64,000 bases of DNA from Candidatus Sulfotelmatobacter sp. GTDB taxonomy: Bacteria; Acidobacteriota; Terriglobia; Terriglobales; Acidobacteriaceae. Below the pieces are notes generated by a model. The model had not been told where the DNA came from. It saw nothing but the letters and a program-made list of their open reading frames with translations, and searched no databases. Shown here one piece after another: positions 25,346-34,126 of this stretch. The first letter of the stretch is position 1; the number at the start of each line of letters is the position of its first letter. The stretch lies in assembly GCA_030041215.1 (NCBI GenBank), contig JASHOH010000121.1, positions 1 to 64,000 on the forward strand, given 5' to 3'. The position numbers were made by a program, and so were the translations under genes.

Positions 25346-26602
25346 TTACTCTCGCTTTGCGACCAATCTGAAATCGTCGACCCAGAGCTTACCACGGATG
25401 GGACTGCCTGCCGGCAATCGCCGAATGTGCAGCACCAGCAATTTGCAATCGCCTCCGGTTGTGAATTCGCCGTTCACCGATTTCCAGAACCCTGCTTCTT
25501 TCAGTTCATCGCTGTCGTAGAGAATCTCTTGCGTATACGCATCCTGAATTGTGATGTGAGGGCCGCCCGCGCCTTCCATCTCTCCATTTTTGTAATAGGC
25601 AGAGAATTCGTATTGCGTACTTGGCTGCACGGCAATGAACTGCCGAATTCCTGCATCGGAGACCCCCGGGCCGTCAAAAGTGATCAGCAGCGAGCGATTT
25701 CCGCTGTGAAAATCGCTGTTATCGAGCGTAAGGGTCACGCTTTGCTGTTTCTGATATTGCCAGTCAAAAGCTCCGTTCAGCACGTCCATGCTGAAATCGC
25801 CATTGACAATCAGATTGCTCCAGTTCGGTATGTAAGAGGACAAACCGAAACGTGGCGCCGCCTGCTGCCAAACCAAGCGGGCTTCATCGACCTCTCGATG
25901 ATTGACCAAATAAAGCACAAAGTCGAAAACCTCGCTCAGCTCGAAAGTTTGCGAACTGGCGATCAGCGCGGCCCAAACCTTCTCTGTCGCGGCGGTCTCC
26001 TCTTTGCTAATCAGTAGGTTGAGAAACGCGATGTATGCCGCAGAGCGTGCGGGAATCACTTCCCGCAAAAGCAGGTCGACATCCGGCTGGATGCGCCAGC
26101 AGAATTGGATTGCCAGGCGCGCCAGCGTGGGTTCGTTGTCCAGCACCACACGGAACTCTCGCAGTGCCTTCTCGTTTTCTCCCTGCACGATGTAGAAGTT
26201 GGCCGCCTCCCACGCAACATCCGGCGTGGTCGGATCAGCTTCGATCGCATGTTCCAATGCCCAGCTCTGATTGGGAATGTCACCCAGCACTTGATAGGCC
26301 GAGGCCAAATCGAACCAATATCGCGCCGAGTGCGGATTGAATGCCACGGCAGCCCGATACGGTTCGATTGCCGCTGCCGGATCTCTCACCACCAGAGCGT
26401 AATAGCGGCCAATGTGGTTGCGATAGTCCGCGTTGCGTTTGTCCAGGCGCACCGCCCGCTGCAGACTGGCGAGTTCCGGCTTATCGCCGTAGACGGATGC
26501 AACAAATAGCCTCCCTGCCACAAGCAGATAAATCAAGGCGAGCGCTGCCGCAACAGCTATGACAGCATTTTTTCGCCAGGGTGAATTCAGGGCCATTTGC
26601 AT
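25346..26602 (-). CDS. TPR protein with C-terminal carbohydrate-binding-like domain
   Basis: 418 residues from ATG at 26602 (MQMALNSPW); a longer frame would run into the Wzc gene. One N-terminal membrane helix (VIAVAAALALIYLLVAGRLF), TPR-like repeats (about 40-190: YRAAVAFNPHSARYWFDLAS, PDVAWEAANFYIVQGENEKA), a helical middle, and a C-terminal jelly-roll (about 270-415: NLIVNGDFSMDVLNG, SGNRSLLITFDG, YEFSAYYKNGEMEG). The last matches carbohydrate-binding module-like folds. This suggests a membrane-anchored scaffold that touches the polysaccharide during assembly. It sits between wzc and the O-antigen ligase gene. Confidence 0.8.
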   Translation of the reverse strand: MQMALNSPWRKNAVIAVAAALALIYLLVAGRLFVASVYGDKPELASLQRAVRLDKRNADYRNHIGRYYALVVRDPAAAIEPYRAAVAFNPHSARYWFDLASAYQVLGDIPNQSWALEHAIEADPTTPDVAWEAANFYIVQGENEKALREFRVVLDNEPTLARLAIQFCWRIQPDVDLLLREVIPARSAAYIAFLNLLISKEETAATEKVWAALIASSQTFELSEVFDFVLYLVNHREVDEARLVWQQAAPRFGLSSYIPNWSNLIVNGDFSMDVLNGAFDWQYQKQQSVTLTLDNSDFHSGNRSLLITFDGPGVSDAGIRQFIAVQPSTQYEFSAYYKNGEMEGAGGPHITIQDAYTQEILYDSDELKEAGFWKSVNGEFTTGGDCKLLVLHIRRLPAGSPIRGKLWVDDFRLVAKRE

Positions 26603-26666
26603 CCCAACTGTTCCCGATGGTGGATTGTTTTCAAGTTGACGCGAAACTACGAAATTCACCAGATGC

Positions 26667-29036
26667 CTATGCGCTGTTCGAAGAAGCTTCCTCCTGCTCC
26701 TCAATCTCTTCATCGCCATCGTCTTGATCGTGGCCATGCGCATCCGCATCCCGGTAATAACTGGAATACTTTCCGCGGTATTCGTAGTAGTAGTAATAAT
26801 CGGGCGAACTCAGGTCGACGGCGTTCAGCAGCACGCCGGAAACCTTGGCATTGACCTGCGTAAGAATGTCGCGCGAGCGCCGCAAAGCGTGCTTGGTCGT
26901 TTGTCCTGAGCGAATGACGAGCACAATAGCATCGGCGCGCGGCGAAAGCACGACCGCGTCGGTTACGGAGAGCGTTGGCGGAGTATCGATAACAATGTGA
27001 TCGTACTGGCCGCGCAGCTCCTCCAGTAGGTCTCGCATGTTGGTGGAGGCCAGCAGTTCAGCAGGGTTGGGCGGTGGCGTTCCTGCGGGCAAAATCGAGA
27101 GATTAGGCAGCACCGGTGATCGCGTGATCGTCTGCTGGAGCGTGGCGCTGCCAGTCAGCACATTGCTCAGCCCGCTGCGCGGTCCCATTCCCAAAGTTTT
27201 GTGAATGCTGGGCCGGCGCAGGTCGGCATCGATCAGCAGCACGCGAATTCCCTTCTGCGCCAGCACGACGGCGCAGTTGATGCTGGTGGTGGTCTTCCCT
27301 TCCTGCGGCAACGCGCTGGTGATCATGATCACCTTGGGTGGCGCGCCCAGGTTCGACAGCAGCAATGAAGTGCGCAGGGCACGATACGACTCCGCCATCT
27401 GCGATTGCGGTCGCACCTGCGTCACCAACTCCACCGCTTCTTTCGAAGTTGCAATTACAAGGCGCTTCGAGCTTCCGCCCTCCCGCGCGCCTCTCGATCC
27501 CATCGGAATCATCCCCAGCGGCGGCAGGCCGGAGATCATCTGCGCCTGCTCGGTCGTGCGCACCGTGTTGTCCAGTCCTTCCAGCAGAAAGGCGAGTCCC
27601 ACGCCCGAGGTCAGTCCCAGCACAAAGGCAAAGCCGAGGTTGCGTGGGATATTTGGCTCGACTGGAACTGTAGGAGAGCGCGCGTAATCCACAATGCGGA
27701 AATTGTTGGATTTCAATCCCGCGGAAACTCCCGCCTCCTTCATTTTTTCCATCAGGCCTTCATAAAGCTGCCGATAGCTCTCCAGATCGCGCTTGAGAAT
27801 GCTGTATTGAATCGCGCTCTCGTTGAGTTTGTTGGCTTCCTGCTTTTGCTTCTCCAGAGCGTCGTGCAACATATTTTCCCGCTGCAGCGCTGCCATGTAT
27901 TGCCCGCGGATCTTCGCCGCAACTTTGCGCGTTTCCGCCAGAATCTGCGCCTGAATTTCCTTGAGCTGAGTATTCAGTTGCGCCACCTTCGGATACGACG
28001 GCCCAAACTGCGTGCTCAATTCCGCCATCTGAATTTTGACGTCGGCGTCTTTGGAGCGCAGTGTCTCCAACAGTCCTGATGCTGGCTGTCCGCCTCCTCC
28101 AGCGTTGTCAATGGCGCTCGCAGCCGAAGCAATGGTCTCCGGATCGCCCGACTGTACCAGCCGGTACACCGATTCCTTCGCCATACGTTCCGACTCGGCC
28201 GCCGTCAGCGCCTTGTTCAGTTCGTCGAGCTTAGAGGTGGTAATGTTCTGCTTCTCATCAATGCCCAGAATCTCGTGCTCTTTCTGATAGCGCACCAGTT
28301 TTTCCTGCGAGGTCTCCACTTTCATCTGCAGGTCAACGAGCTGCTTTGAGAGCCAGTCCGAGGCCTGCATCGTGGAATCGAAACGCGACTTGAAATTGTT
28401 TTCCGTGTAAGTGCTCATCAAGGTGTTGACCACAGTTGCGGTCAAATCCTTGTCGGGACTGCGAAAGGAAACTTTGATGATGTGCGTGTTGGGAGAAAGT
28501 GTGACCTTCAGATTTCCACGAAACACTCCCAACAGTGCAGAAGTTCGCGCCGAGTCAGCTTGCAACGGATCGGGCGCCAGATCGAGAGTGGAGGGCAGCG
28601 CTGCCGGCTTTCCCCCGAACTCGGACCGGCGGTCGAGCCCCAGTTCCTTGACGACCTGCAAAGCCAGAAGATCGCTCTGCAGAATCATCACCTCGCTTTC
28701 AAGTTCGGTAGGATCGTAATAGTCGAGGTTAAACGTGGGAGAGTTGTTGAAATTGACCAGGCCCGAGTCCGGTTTATTGATTTCAATGCTGCCGCTCGAT
28801 TCGTAAATCGGCGTCATCTTCAGGCTGGCGATGGCGACGAGGGAAAAGATCGAAATCAGGCACGCCAGCACAGTCCACTTGCGCTTGATGAGAACACGAA
28901 CGTATTCGCCCAACGTAGATTCCTGCGCGGGCAATTCCGGATAAATCCGCGGAGCGAGATTTCGCCCGAAATCCGCGTTTACAGGTTGAAATTCACGAAG
29001 GGAATTATTGGCCTGCACCAGCGATCCAGAATCCAT
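26667..29036 (-). CDS. Wzc-like polysaccharide co-polymerase / tyrosine autokinase
   Basis: 789 residues. Wzz domain with two membrane helices (about 52-72 and 467-485) and a long periplasmic coiled coil (220-430). The cytoplasmic BY-kinase has Walker A SALPQEGKT (574-582), A' LLIDADLRRP (600-609) and Walker B IVIDTPP (681-687). The C-terminus has a tyrosine cluster (Y747-751, 753, 757, 760, 761), then a very acidic tail (768-782). In this family, cycles of autophosphorylation on the cluster control polymer length and export with an outer-membrane Wza channel, which is absent here. The start at 29036 has GAGGAG upstream. It leads the minus-strand run to the O-antigen ligase gene. Confidence 0.94.
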   Translation of the reverse strand: MDSGSLVQANNSLREFQPVNADFGRNLAPRIYPELPAQESTLGEYVRVLIKRKWTVLACLISIFSLVAIASLKMTPIYESSGSIEINKPDSGLVNFNNSPTFNLDYYDPTELESEVMILQSDLLALQVVKELGLDRRSEFGGKPAALPSTLDLAPDPLQADSARTSALLGVFRGNLKVTLSPNTHIIKVSFRSPDKDLTATVVNTLMSTYTENNFKSRFDSTMQASDWLSKQLVDLQMKVETSQEKLVRYQKEHEILGIDEKQNITTSKLDELNKALTAAESERMAKESVYRLVQSGDPETIASAASAIDNAGGGGQPASGLLETLRSKDADVKIQMAELSTQFGPSYPKVAQLNTQLKEIQAQILAETRKVAAKIRGQYMAALQRENMLHDALEKQKQEANKLNESAIQYSILKRDLESYRQLYEGLMEKMKEAGVSAGLKSNNFRIVDYARSPTVPVEPNIPRNLGFAFVLGLTSGVGLAFLLEGLDNTVRTTEQAQMISGLPPLGMIPMGSRGAREGGSSKRLVIATSKEAVELVTQVRPQSQMAESYRALRTSLLLSNLGAPPKVIMITSALPQEGKTTTSINCAVVLAQKGIRVLLIDADLRRPSIHKTLGMGPRSGLSNVLTGSATLQQTITRSPVLPNLSILPAGTPPPNPAELLASTNMRDLLEELRGQYDHIVIDTPPTLSVTDAVVLSPRADAIVLVIRSGQTTKHALRRSRDILTQVNAKVSGVLLNAVDLSSPDYYYYYEYRGKYSSYYRDADAHGHDQDDGDEEIEEQEEASSNSA

Positions 29037-29518
29037 TCATTCTCCTCAAACGCTTCCCCTGCGGGTGACTGACTGGGTGCCCCATCCCTTCGGCTTCGCT
29101 CAGGGCAAGCTCTTTCGCGCTTTTTGTGAAAGGGTGGGAGCTCAAACCAAATGCCGCCCGAGCGCCATTGCATACACCCGCGTACAATTCCGGACTCGAT
29201 GGCTGGTTCATCGCCCGGAGAATTTCTCACACTAAGTATGTAGAGGTTTCGGCGATATTCTAGCATCGCGTGGAAGAATTCCGGCAGTGATATTCGGGAT
29301 GCATGTGGAAATCTTGCACCATGAATTCGGGACAGTCCCCTTCGATGTCATCCGAGCAGACCGTCAGGTCTCCGATGGACCTTACGACCGTTACATTCGC
29401 CGATACCGCTCAAGAGAACACTTAGGGCGCATGCCGCGAGCGAAGTCGAAGGGCAATTTTCGAAGGGTGGGACCCCGAACGTGTGCAAAACAAAATTTTG
29501 GCAGTAATATCTCCCAAC
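29037..29518. repeat. Repeat-rich intergenic region
   Basis: 480 bp with no convincing gene. Around 29068-29134 lies GACTGGGTGCCCCATCC..GGGTGGGAGCTC, and at 29444-29478 a related GTCGAAGGGCAATTTTCGAA/GGGTGGGACCCC block. These resemble the CCCATCC-hairpin-GGATGGG elements scattered in acidobacterial genomes. It also separates wzc from a plus-strand gene, so promoters in both directions are expected. Confidence 0.5.
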
Positions 29519-30049
29519 ATGCCTGCCAACATTGAAATCAAAGCGATTTTGACAGATCGCAAGCGGGTGGAAACCGCTGCCGCTCGGCTCTGCGATTCGG
29601 GGCCGGAACTAATTCAGCAGGAGGACTACTTTTTTCATTGCGACGGAGCACGCCTCAAGCTTCGGATTCTGGGCCCCGATAGAGGAGAGTTGATTCGCTA
29701 CGAGAGGGCCAATACAGAGGAGAGTCGTTGTTCGCGTTACTTGATCGCTCGCACTCCGGACCCGATGGTTCTGCTCGATATCCTAACCAATACACTGGGC
29801 AGAACTGGCGTGGTCAGGAAGATGCGAACCCTATATCTCATTGGTCAGACGCGCGTACACCTCGACCAAGTTTCGGATCTTGGCGATTTCTTGGAGCTGG
29901 AGGTAGTACTTCGACCCGGGCAATCGGAGAGCGAAGGAAAGGCCATCGCCGATTCGTTGCTTGCACATTTCCAGATCGACAAAAAGGAACTCGTCGGAGA
30001 AGCATACATTGACCTCCTGGCCCATAAGGGGCAGACAATCCGGTGCTGA
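29519..30049 (+). CDS. CYTH-domain protein (class IV adenylate cyclase-like)
   Basis: 176 residues from ATG at 29519. It starts MPANIEIKAIL, the N-terminal EIK motif of the CYTH fold (triphosphate tunnel enzymes: class IV adenylate cyclase, thiamine triphosphatase, inorganic triphosphatase). Further tunnel residues appear as RLKLRIL, LIRYER, VVRKMRTLY and LGDFLELEVVL. No CHAD domain. The sequence is closest in pattern to the CyaB-type bacterial proteins; actual substrate unknown. Confidence 0.88.
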   Translation: MPANIEIKAILTDRKRVETAAARLCDSGPELIQQEDYFFHCDGARLKLRILGPDRGELIRYERANTEESRCSRYLIARTPDPMVLLDILTNTLGRTGVVRKMRTLYLIGQTRVHLDQVSDLGDFLELEVVLRPGQSESEGKAIADSLLAHFQIDKKELVGEAYIDLLAHKGQTIRC

Positions 30050-30148
30050 GAGTCGCGACCCCGTTCTTGCAGAGCTGGCAAAAGTGGCGCAGTCTCTCTT
30101 CGTGCTTTAGGAAAAAATCGAAGATGGCCGCCCCTTTTCGACTCCTGG

Positions 30149-30595
30149 CTAGGCCCGATCCCTCATGCATTCATCGAGGTGTGCCAGCACCTTCGGCCAG
30201 GCCTCTTCGTGGCGCTTCTTTGACTCCTCATCGGCGAATCCCGCGTGTACTAACCGCAGCAGCGTACCGCCATCGCTCGGTACGAGTTCGACCGTCACCA
30301 CGGTTTCCGCGCCCTTGGTTGCTTGTGTGACCCAGGTTAGCTCCACATGGCGATCGCGATCCAACGCCAGAAAGCGGCCGTAGTGCGGATGCCGCTCACT
30401 TTCAAAGTGGGTTTCGAAAAAAAATACGCTGTTGACCTCGCCCTTCATCAACACCGTGCCAGGGACCGCAAACCAGCGATCAAACTGTTGTGTCCAGGCC
30501 CGGAACAGAACCTCAGGCGAAGCCCGCATCGCACGCTCGCAGGCCAGACGAAACGGTCTCGAGGAAAGATCTGGCAGTGCAACAACGCTGTTCAT
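30149..30595 (-). CDS. SRPBCC / AHSA1-like protein
   Basis: 148 residues. Start-domain (AHSA1) signatures: [18 protein letters not shown] near the N-terminus, [17 protein letters not shown], then [20 protein letters not shown] and a C-terminal helix with [13 protein letters not shown]. Members form a hydrophobic ligand cavity; they are often paired with ArsR regulators, but none is here. Function unknown. Confidence 0.88.
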   Translation of the reverse strand: MNSVVALPDLSSRPFRLACERAMRASPEVLFRAWTQQFDRWFAVPGTVLMKGEVNSVFFFETHFESERHPHYGRFLALDRDRHVELTWVTQATKGAETVVTVELVPSDGGTLLRLVHAGFADEESKKRHEEAWPKVLAHLDECMRDRA

Positions 30596-30675
30596 AAGGG
30601 CCTCCAGCTAAACCGAGCCAAAGCTCTGCCCGACTACCTTATCAGCGAAGGACGATTGGCCCCGCGAAGCAACAT

Positions 30676-30939
30676 CTAATTGACTGTCTGCTCCACCGAT
30701 CCCGACGCGGAGCTATAGTCGGCGCTGCCAGCATAGCTTGCCTGAACAGTGTCTGTTCCTACCGGCAATGTCTTCGTTGAAAAAGTCGCCCTCCCCTCCG
30801 CCGTAACATTAGCCGCTCCGATCTGCGAGCCATTGTAGCTAAAGGTTACCTGCTGGCCCTTCGGCACACCGCCATTGCTGCTCAAAGTTGAAGTGAACTT
30901 GACGAGCTTCCCTGCCTCCGACGGACTGGGGGAACCCAG
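30676..30939 (-). pseudogene. Remnant of an Ig-like repeat (Big_5-type) surface protein
   Basis: About 87 residues read as one terminal Ig-like repeat: SEAGKLVKFTSTLSSNGGVP, GQQVTFSYNGSQIGAANVTA, PVGTDTVQASYAGSADYSSA, ending in a stop after SVEQTVN. In acidobacteria such repeats lie at the C-terminus of large secreted beta-propeller or adhesin proteins. Upstream the frame runs into an intergenic dispersed repeat (30955-31075) instead of more repeat units, so the gene has lost its front. Confidence 0.75.
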
Positions 30940-30954
30940 CCTTCTCCTAACGCT

Positions 30955-31075
30955 TCGCACTTTGTTATTCGAGGCGAGCGACTGACGCCAGAGGATGAAC
31001 GCTCGTCCTGTCATTCCGACGCCAGCGAGCGCTAGCGAGCCAGGGAGGAATCTGCTTTCCCCACTTTGGGGAACG
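30955..31075. repeat. Dispersed repeat next to the Ig-repeat remnant
   Basis: Contains GTCATTCCGACGCCAGCGAG, AGCGCTAGCGAGCC and GGGAGGAATCTGC. It resembles the scattered TGTCATTCCGAGCG..GGAATCT elements of acidobacterial genomes and may mark the point at which the Ig-repeat gene was cut. Confidence 0.5.
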
Positions 31076-31117
31076 ACCCCCGCGCGCCGTAACAACTCTC
31101 ACAGCGCTCCATCGCGC

Positions 31118-33649
31118 TCAGTATCGATCGTTAGTATCGATGTTGAATCCCAGGATGGCGTTCACTTCCACCGGCTGAGCGCCGCGTGTGGCAGGACGGA
31201 ATTTCCAGCTTGGCAACGCTGCCATGATTTTTGCAGTCATCGTCGCTGGGCCGGGTTCGAGAACCTGAAAATTCCCCAGGTTGCCGGAAGCGTCTACTCT
31301 GCACTTCACTACCATGCGGGCGTGAGGCAAGCCAGCGGGCAGATCGGTGCGCAGCCCTTGCGGCCCGATCAGCGCCTGTGAATGCGCTGCAGGCCTAGCT
31401 TCAGCAAACTGCATCACCACCGTCCCAACGGACGTATCGAGATAAATGGTGTAATTGTCGCCCGGCAGCTTGCCATAAAAATCAAACGCTCCGCCCGAGC
31501 GCGACGTGGCTACGATCTGGATTGCCGGCCCCTGCTGCTGCTTCACCGAAGATCGCGCCGGAAGATTGGGACCCTCGCTGCCGTCCGATCCGAAGCTGGG
31601 CAAAGTGACAATGCTCGTGCTGCCGCCACGAACATCAACGCCCGGCACTGTAGGAATTCCGGTAGTAGCACTGCCTGCTCCGCCGGGACCAGGAGTCGGT
31701 GAAATCCCAGCCCGTGTATTGGGATCGGAACCGCGGTTCGTTCCGGCTTTGCCAGTGCCTGAACCTGCTCCGGACAATCCACTGCCCGGCCCTTCGCCGT
31801 GGCCGATGCCTTCGCCGCCGCCCGAGCCTCCGATGCCCGGTTTTTCGCCGCCTGCGGGAGAAACTGCAAGCGAACCCTTGCCGCGATTGCCCGGCAATCC
31901 GACCTTCGAGCCGGGATCTGAGGAAATAACGACTCCGGAACTATCGTCGTCTGCGGTCGCAGCTTTCGGCGGCGCGACAACCGAGCCGACATCGCCGGCA
32001 CCACCGAGCCCAGTTCCCTTTCTGCCCGAGCCCGAAGCCGCTGAAGAAAGATTTGGTGGAGGCGGAACAACATTGTTCGCCAACAGCGTGCTATTGGAGA
32101 TCGTCCGCCCTCCGCCCGGAGTTTTGGAATCGGAGGCCGTAACCCCAGGAGGTGGAGGAACCACATTCGCCTGCAGGGAAACGCCCCCACCCGTCCCTCG
32201 TATTCTGTCGTTTGAGCCATTGGTGCTGGGTGGTGGCGGAATCACGTTTGTCCCCAGCGTGCCGCGACGTGTGTTCCCAGAAGAAGCACTCGCAACACCA
32301 CCGGCAGCAGGAGGAGGCGGAATCACATTCGCCGCCAGTGTGCTGCTTCCGCGGGAATTTCCCGCAGACGATTGAGAGGAAACTGTTGGCGGGGGCGGCA
32401 CAACGTCCTGCGTCCCGAAAATCTTTCCAATCACGCTGCTAAGGAAAGATGTATTCCCTGTTGGAGTGGGCGGCGGAGGGACGACACTCGGCGAACCGGC
32501 GACGGCGCCGCCGCTTTCCAACCGGCGCAAATCATGGGTCGAATCGGCCGATGGCGGCGGTGCGATGACCGCTGGCGCGGGCAGAGTGAGCTTTGCGGTC
32601 CGACTGCTATCCCGCTCCGGTGCTGAAACTGGGGGCGGCACCACTGATGGATCCACCATGCGCACACGAGACGGCGCAACTTCACGCCCCGCCGCGGTGG
32701 GTGCCGGGGGCACGACATTCATCTGAAACGCGGGCAAGGAATGCGCACGATCGTCCCTGACCGGCGCGGGTGCGGGCGCTATCACGCTCGCGTCTAAAGA
32801 TGGAGCAGCACGCGCGTGATCCCTCGCGGCATTCGGCGAAGGCGCTATTACCGCCGGATCAAGCACAGGCAAGTACAACGTATGATCCGATCTCACTGTT
32901 GGGGCTGGCGGCACGACTGCGGCATTCGGCGCAAAAGCCGTTCGAGCATTTTGCGAAGCGACACTTGGGGGTGGCGGCACGACCGAACTGAGCGAGATTG
33001 TGCCCCGTGAGCGATCATGCGGGGCCTCGGGCGTCGGCGCTATCACGTCGGCAGGCAAGCTGCTCGCCCTCAGAGAAGAATTCAGACCTTCGGCAGAAGG
33101 CGCGGCAGGAATTGCCCGTGCTGGGGCAGATTTAAATGCCAGAAGGTTCGCTACGGCGGCGTCAGAGATAGGAATCTTGAGATCGGGAGCATCGACAATC
33201 CGGGGCGTGAGTGAACCGCCCCGAGCCACATGGATAGTTTGCGTACGGTGGTGGGCTTCGTGACCTCCTGCGCGACCGCGGGCACCGGAGGGAGATCCAC
33301 CCAGGTCTTCGGTGCGCGGCAGTTCGTCGCCTGAAAAATAAATTACTTCGTATGGTTTGAGCTTTGGCGGGGCGTAGGGACGAAGCTGCTGGATTTCATA
33401 CGGGAGAACGGCGAACGCAAACGTCACGAAGGCCTGAAGGAAGAAAGAAAGGGCAATTTTCTTATAGGGAACGCCTCCACGGGGCGCTTCGCCGGCCAGC
33501 CGAGGAGCCGACCGGGCCAAGGCCGGACCAATAGAAGTTACAAAGCTTTCCCAGCGCGGCGACCACTCCACCAGCAACCGGGGCACGTCGTGAAGTTCGA
33601 TGATCTTCCTCGAGACTTCTAGTTCTTCGAGTTGGAGCGACGGAGTCAA
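31118..33649 (-). CDS. Large TonB-family protein with VVPPPP-type repeats
   Basis: 843 residues. N-terminal cytoplasmic part, one membrane helix (about 65-83, IALSFFLQAFVTFAFAVL), then a very long disordered linker. Residues 201-562 hold about 15 copies of a V[VI][PA]PPP motif spaced 17-31 residues apart. Residues 585-690 are Gly/Ser-rich. The C-terminal domain (about 745-840) reads LPHARMVVKCRVDASGNLGN and AALPSWKFRPATRGAQPVEV, as in TonB. The DUF192 gene ends 50 bp before this gene starts, at the 3' end of the Tad pilus operon. Length and repeats suggest a spanner across a deep periplasm or a protein-binding tether. No exbBD in the window. Confidence 0.85.
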   Translation of the reverse strand: MTPSLQLEELEVSRKIIELHDVPRLLVEWSPRWESFVTSIGPALARSAPRLAGEAPRGGVPYKKIALSFFLQAFVTFAFAVLPYEIQQLRPYAPPKLKPYEVIYFSGDELPRTEDLGGSPSGARGRAGGHEAHHRTQTIHVARGGSLTPRIVDAPDLKIPISDAAVANLLAFKSAPARAIPAAPSAEGLNSSLRASSLPADVIAPTPEAPHDRSRGTISLSSVVPPPPSVASQNARTAFAPNAAVVPPAPTVRSDHTLYLPVLDPAVIAPSPNAARDHARAAPSLDASVIAPAPAPVRDDRAHSLPAFQMNVVPPAPTAAGREVAPSRVRMVDPSVVPPPVSAPERDSSRTAKLTLPAPAVIAPPPSADSTHDLRRLESGGAVAGSPSVVPPPPTPTGNTSFLSSVIGKIFGTQDVVPPPPTVSSQSSAGNSRGSSTLAANVIPPPPAAGGVASASSGNTRRGTLGTNVIPPPPSTNGSNDRIRGTGGGVSLQANVVPPPPGVTASDSKTPGGGRTISNSTLLANNVVPPPPNLSSAASGSGRKGTGLGGAGDVGSVVAPPKAATADDDSSGVVISSDPGSKVGLPGNRGKGSLAVSPAGGEKPGIGGSGGGEGIGHGEGPGSGLSGAGSGTGKAGTNRGSDPNTRAGISPTPGPGGAGSATTGIPTVPGVDVRGGSTSIVTLPSFGSDGSEGPNLPARSSVKQQQGPAIQIVATSRSGGAFDFYGKLPGDNYTIYLDTSVGTVVMQFAEARPAAHSQALIGPQGLRTDLPAGLPHARMVVKCRVDASGNLGNFQVLEPGPATMTAKIMAALPSWKFRPATRGAQPVEVNAILGFNIDTNDRY

Positions 33650-33699
33650 TTGACAACGAAGAGCGCTGATGTGATTGGACGGAAAAAAGTTACCTCATT

Positions 33700-34068
33700 T
33701 TACTTCATCGTGATCTCAATGCAATCACCCAGCGCAGTTTTCGTTCTGGCTAACGTATGGCTGGGCAACTCCAGGACTGAGGCTGCTTTCATGCGTAGGG
33801 GGGCAAAACGCCAAGGGGGGAAACTATGCTCGAGGTGTACCACTATCCCTGCGCTGTCTAGATAGAGTACGTCAATTGGGAAGCGCATAGCAACAGTATG
33901 AACTCCGCGGCTGGGGCGAATCCAGAGACCCCGGCCGTTACCGAAGTCATCAGGACCCATTCCGATCAGACCACGCAACCGCGACCAGTGCGTATCGGCC
34001 ACGGCTACGTCAGTGGCGAGGTAGAGCTGACGGGTGAAATTGAAGGCCTTGGCGCGGGAGATCAGCAT
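33700..34068 (-). CDS. DUF192 family protein
   Basis: 122 residues. DUF192 hallmarks: A-DTHWSRLRGLIGMGPD, GLWIRPSRGVHTVAMRFPID (the HT-MRFPID motif), VLYLDSAGIVVHLEHSFPPW, and AASVLELPSHTLART. The function of the family is unknown; it is often found fused or adjacent to pilus or secretion genes. No signal peptide in this copy. It follows tadC by 58 bp and precedes the large TonB-like gene by 50 bp, consistent with the Tad operon. Confidence 0.92.
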   Translation of the reverse strand: MLISRAKAFNFTRQLYLATDVAVADTHWSRLRGLIGMGPDDFGNGRGLWIRPSRGVHTVAMRFPIDVLYLDSAGIVVHLEHSFPPWRFAPLRMKAASVLELPSHTLARTKTALGDCIEITMK

Positions 34069-34126
34069 TGGCTGCCGATTCTACTGCAAGAATCCCCGCC
34101 TCAGTTTGCGGCGACCAAACATCAAC

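Noticed and set aside
29287-29535. 82-residue plus-strand frame before the CYTH gene
   Set aside because: It crosses dispersed repeat sequence, has no ribosome site and no recognisable pattern.
31964-33049. Regular repeats that could look like a tandem array
   Set aside because: They are protein-level VVPPPP repeats in a clear long reading frame, with variable spacing and DNA; not a CRISPR array.
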